This document shows, one piece after another, positions 59,012-62,597 of a stretch of 62,597 nt of DNA. The translations under genes were made by a program, and so were the position numbers. The DNA lies in contig NW_026971174.1 in the NCBI RefSeq assembly GCF_963678635.1, positions 1-62,597 on the forward strand, given 5' to 3'. Position 1 is the stretch's first letter. Each line of letters starts with the position of its first letter. The notes under the pieces were generated by a model that made no database searches, was not told the origin of the DNA, and saw only the letters and a list, made by a program, of their open reading frames with translations. Source of the DNA: Symsagittifera roscoffensis (Eukaryota; Xenacoelomorpha; Acoela; Convolutidae).

Positions 59012-59988
59012 GACGGAGAACCGAGTAATAACTGCAAATGAATTCGCGCGCTCCGAACACGAGCTTTTGATTACTATGTTCAAAACGAGCTCTCTAGACT
59101 TCTCCAGGATCTTCAGGCAAGAAGCCAGCATGTCAAAATTTTGTGACACAGAAGTTGTTGCTTTTTCGAGGCTTTCAAAGAGCTCAAAAAGTACTTGTCA
59201 TGGTGGCATACCACCATGATGGACTTCGCTATGTTGAATGCCAATTGTGATTACCCCACAAATCAACAATTGGCTTGGGTCTTTTTAATCCATTTTTGTT
59301 TAATTTTTACAGATTGGCGCAGTTTTAAATGAAGAAAGAAGCAACTTAGCAGGAAACAAATTGGCGCTTTCTGTAATGAAAAGCCAATTACAGTATAATC
59401 TTTTGAGACCGACGGAGACCATTCTAAACTTTCAATAGCTATGTTTTTTTTTCAATTGAAGATAATTCAAAAAACGTTGCTTAATGTTTAATAACATTGT
59501 AACCTACGACGGAGAACCGAGTAATAACTGCAAATGAATTCGCGCGCTCCAAACACGAGCTTTTGATTACTATGTTCAAAACGAGCTCTCTAGACTTCTC
59601 CAGGATCTTCAGGCAAGAAGCCAGCATGTCAAAATTTTGTGACACAGAAGTTGTTGCTTTTTCGAGGCTTTCAAAGAGCTCAAAAAGTACTTGTCATGGT
59701 GGCATACCACCATGATGGACTTCGCTATGTTGAATGCCAATTGTGATTACCCCACAAATCAACAATTGGCTTGGGTCTTTTTAATCCATTTTTTTTTAAT
59801 TTTTACAGATTGGCGCAGTTTTAAATGAAGAAAGAAGCAACTTAGCAGGAAACAAATTGGCGCTTTCTGTAATGAAAAGCCAATTACAGTATAATCTTAT
59901 GAGACCGACGGAGACCATTCTAAACTTTCAATAGCTATGTTTTTTTTTTCAATTGAAGATAATTCAAAAAACGTTGCTTAATGTTTAA
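59012..59988. repeat. Direct tandem duplication, 496-base period
   Basis: Copy 1 is 59012 to about 59492 and copy 2 is 59508 to about 59988, starting GACGGAGAACCGAG and ending TTGCTTAATGTTTAAT. Only a handful of differences are seen, so it is recent. Each copy holds a perfect hairpin, CATGGTGG-CATA-CCACCATG (about 59198 and 59694), and a longer inverted pair, GCCAATTGT/ACAATTGGC. No ORF is evident. Confidence 0.92.
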
Positions 59989-60209
59989 TGGTAACTTAAA
60001 TGTTTTTTAAGACTGCTGCTTGTCGAAATTTTGAAATTATCATCTCCACTGGCTTCAAATTAATGTTGAACCTGGGCAATATTCATCAGCAGCTCATCCA
60101 TAAACTAAGAAAGGACTAAAATTAAAACTTCTCTTAAATGTCAAAAGTCAATTTGGAGTTCTCGGAAGCAAAACTGAGTTGCTGTAAAATATAATCAGAG
60201 TCACAGAAG

Positions 60210-62588
60210 ATGGTACACATCAAATGTGGTAACTGTGAAAGGAGAAGAGTGTTCGTTTATTTCCTCATTTTAACCGAGACCGTTTGTCTCTTTCTCCAGC
60301 TGTTAGGTCACTTCAGAAGCACATCTGTCACTTTTGTCACATGGGAGAACAAATCGAGAGAGGGGCTGGGAATTCACGATTGGGACTTTGACGGTAAGCC
60401 AAGTTGAAAACTCATTTTCTTGCCCGTTTTTTCCCGTTTTTATGGCAATTGCTTCCATGATTTATGAACTGACTATGGTTGCCGTGGTGCTCAGTTGGAC
60501 CAGAGCTCTCAGTTGAAACTACGATTCTACTAAAAAAAAATTTTTGGACGGTTTTTTCCGTGCATGCTCACCAAACATCCTCCTAGGTCTTCAGCTTAGT
60601 AATAAAAACAAAATTTTAACAGAAATTGCATCAAAAGAAGAATTAAATTTTATCTAGATGGTTTTCTGAAAAAAATTATTGCTGTGCTTGAACAAATACC
60701 CTTAATATGGTCCGTTGGATTTCAGTTTTGTTATTCTACGACAACTACCTGTTACTTGTCCATTTCGGTGCTTTAATGTGTTTTGATTCGAATTCAATTC
60801 AAGGATTTCTAATAGCCCTAACAAGATTAGTAATTCATAAAGGTTTCAATATTCATTTTTCTTTTGCTTTTGAGGAATTTTTTTAAACGTTTTTTTATAT
60901 TTCATTAATGTTTTTTGTAATTCGTAAATAATAAATGATATGTTAATTATTAATAACATATCATTTATTACGTTTCAGATGACGCGTCCAAGATCCACTT
61001 CACGGTGGTGGTGGTCTTTCTCATCATCGCCAACTTGGCTGGCACTGGATTTCTGGTAGCTCTTACCATTTCCCTTCTCAAGCCCACCACTGTCGTCATT
61101 ATTCGTCACATTATGCAACTCGGCTGCGCTTCTATTCAGTTTTACGCTCTACTCATATCGACTTGGATGTATAGTCGCGCAGTCAAACCAGGCAGTGAAA
61201 CTTGGCCTATTTGTGTTCTAATTGCCGCTTTTGCCATTTCAAACTTACCACTTTTGGCGCTTCTTTTCCAGAAAGTTGAACGCTCCTCTGCAACTCCAAG
61301 TATTCCGATTATGATAAACGATTACGGCCAAAGTGTCGACGAAAATCAGAGAAAAAATCAGCAAAAGTATTTCTTCGGGAGGCGCATTTGTATAATTATT
61401 GCAACTCTCTTGGCTCCCGCTTCTTATTTCGGAGCGGCTGCTCATTTAACGCTTCAAACTACTTCTTTTACAGCAAATGCTACCATTAATTTTTATCTTG
61501 CTAATCAATCAGTGATCAATAATTTTATCAACTCCACCCATGGTCCCTTGTTTACCATGGTACAACCAGTTGTGAGCGAAAAACAGAATTTTGCGATTGT
61601 CAATGCATGTTCGAATCTCACTTTGAACGAAAGAATGGCCGTTTACACTTTCGCAATTCTGGGATCTTCGTTAAACTTTTTCTTCTGTCTAATTTTAACA
61701 ACTGTTTTTTGCACTGTGCAGAAAAAAAAGTTGCCATTTTTTCTACCGACTATTATAATAGGCTTGTTTGTGCTGTACAGCTGGTTGGTTGAAGCATGGT
61801 TGATTACTCGTGCAACTGCCTCGATAAAACCTGCCGATAATCCGTCTTATCAGTTTTCGATTGCAAAACTGGCGGTTTTTAACGTATCAATCATTGCATT
61901 TTGGGGTGCTATAATCAAATTCGATTTGAACAAGAAGAAAGGTTTCTACGAAGTTGTCGCTTTGAAGGGCAGAATAGCTAATCGTGATAGCAAAATGGGT
62001 TCCGAAGCTTCACAAAAAGTCGCTTCGCCTGAAAAGTTATTTCACGACTCGGAGGATAATCAAGGCGTGAGCAGTGGTTCCACGAAACAAAGAGAGCATT
62101 TGTTAGTTTTTGACCAATCATTTGAAAGCGCCAATCACTTGGGAGTAACTGGATCGGTTAAAAATAGTTCGGAACGACCTAGAGCGCCAGAAGTATCGCG
62201 GCCGACGCCACCAATAAGTCCTACAAGATCATCGACACCAGGGAAAAGGTCCAGCACTATTTCAACCGTAGCGATGTCCTACACATTGACCGATTTGCCC
62301 TCCAAACCCATTATGAAATCGGATTATGATGACGGTGAAGAACCGTTTTACGACGAATCACCTACAATAGCTTCTCTTGGCAGCAAAAAAGAGAGAAAAC
62401 TAGTTTCGGAGGAAGAAGAAAAGAAAAAAGAAAAGAAAGAAACAGAAGAGAGTACAAAAGCGTCGTCAGATGGGCTTCTGAATCCAGGTCGAACACCAGA
62501 TGACACTTTCTACTCGGCTATTCCAGACGCGAACTTCTACAGCTCAATTTACAGAAACACTCCAGACGACTATAGCGAATTTGTATGA
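60210..62588 (+). CDS. Two-exon host gene for a multi-pass membrane protein (597 aa)
   Basis: Exon 1 is 60210-60393 (ATG at 60210, donor G/GTAAGC); exon 2 is 60979-62588 (acceptor GTTTCAG). The GAT codon split across the junction keeps the frame. About eight hydrophobic segments can be placed near residues 13-35, 69-95, 100-126, 136-158, 196-220, 281-308, 314-338 and 354-376. Several N-glycosylation sequons (near 228, 237, 246, 274) lie between segments 5 and 6, suggesting an extracellular loop. The C-terminal ~215 residues are polar, rich in Ser, Pro, Glu and Lys, with tyrosine motifs (FYDESP, FYSAIP, FYSSIY) and end SEFV. The layout suggests a plasma-membrane receptor or transporter-like protein with a cytoplasmic signalling tail. 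I do not recognise the family. The gene appears complete within the window. Confidence 0.8.
60929..60970. repeat. 17-bp perfect inverted repeat just before a 3' splice site
   Basis: Arms 60929-60945 and 60954-60970 (core AATAAATGATATGTTA) flank an 8-base loop. The AG of the intron acceptor follows eight bases later. It may fold in the pre-mRNA or be a transposon scar. Confidence 0.75.
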
Positions 62589-62597
62589 TTTATAAGT

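Overview
The window is a piece of invertebrate animal genome. It combines Ty3/Gypsy and BEL/Pao LTR retrotransposons, a Penelope-like element (PLE) and a Jockey-type LINE fragment, and it has AT-rich host genes with GT-AG introns whose acceptors read TTTCAG. That acceptor resembles nematode usage, but I cannot fix the taxon. There are no prokaryotic features, and I saw no intact tRNA, rRNA or CRISPR array.

Layout. 1-621: decayed 3' end of a PLE, + strand. 622-19558: Gypsy-A, - strand, about 18.9 kb, with two LTRs of about 0.9 kb, a long leader with a minisatellite, one unbroken Gag-Pol ORF of 2935 codons, a second ORF with an SGNH/GDSL hydrolase domain, and a third ORF of unknown family. 19559-23371: a PLE, - strand, cut at its 3' end by the Gypsy-A LTR; it carries a small accessory ORF and an RT/GIY-YIG ORF with a PHD-like finger inside the RT. 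23372-24542: LINE RT fragment. 24543-25189: old truncated Gypsy LTR. 25190-50113: Gypsy-B, + strand, a diverged relative of Gypsy-A (gag, pol, ORF3, no SGNH ORF), with a 6.3 kb BEL/Pao element (28969-35246, perfect 5-bp target duplication ATACT) inserted in its leader. 50114-62597: host DNA with an exon-like stretch, a small three-exon coiled-coil gene, dispersed and tandem repeats, and a two-exon gene for a protein with about eight membrane segments.

Main points. Both Gypsy elements end Pol, after the integrase, with about 150 residues that read as a TARG1/Poa1-type macrodomain (ADP-ribose binding or hydrolysis). Gypsy-A adds an SGNH hydrolase ORF with a second, degenerate SGNH-like half. 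Both carry the same unrecognised Cys/His-containing ORF3. The PLE and the BEL element, unrelated retroelement classes, share a protein of about 213 residues with a WHDxxNNxIxxHRxNN signature. The BEL LTR contains an apparent tRNA-like Pol III promoter. The polypurine-tract core TCCGGGGAG recurs inside pol of both Gypsy elements. The Gypsy-B leader is built from repeated RNA-fold units, two of which show compensatory changes.

LTR divergence by eye suggests the order Gypsy-B (oldest), then Gypsy-A, then BEL (LTRs identical). Neither Gypsy has matching target-site duplications, so both loci look rearranged by recombination. All family calls are from reading motifs; no search was run.
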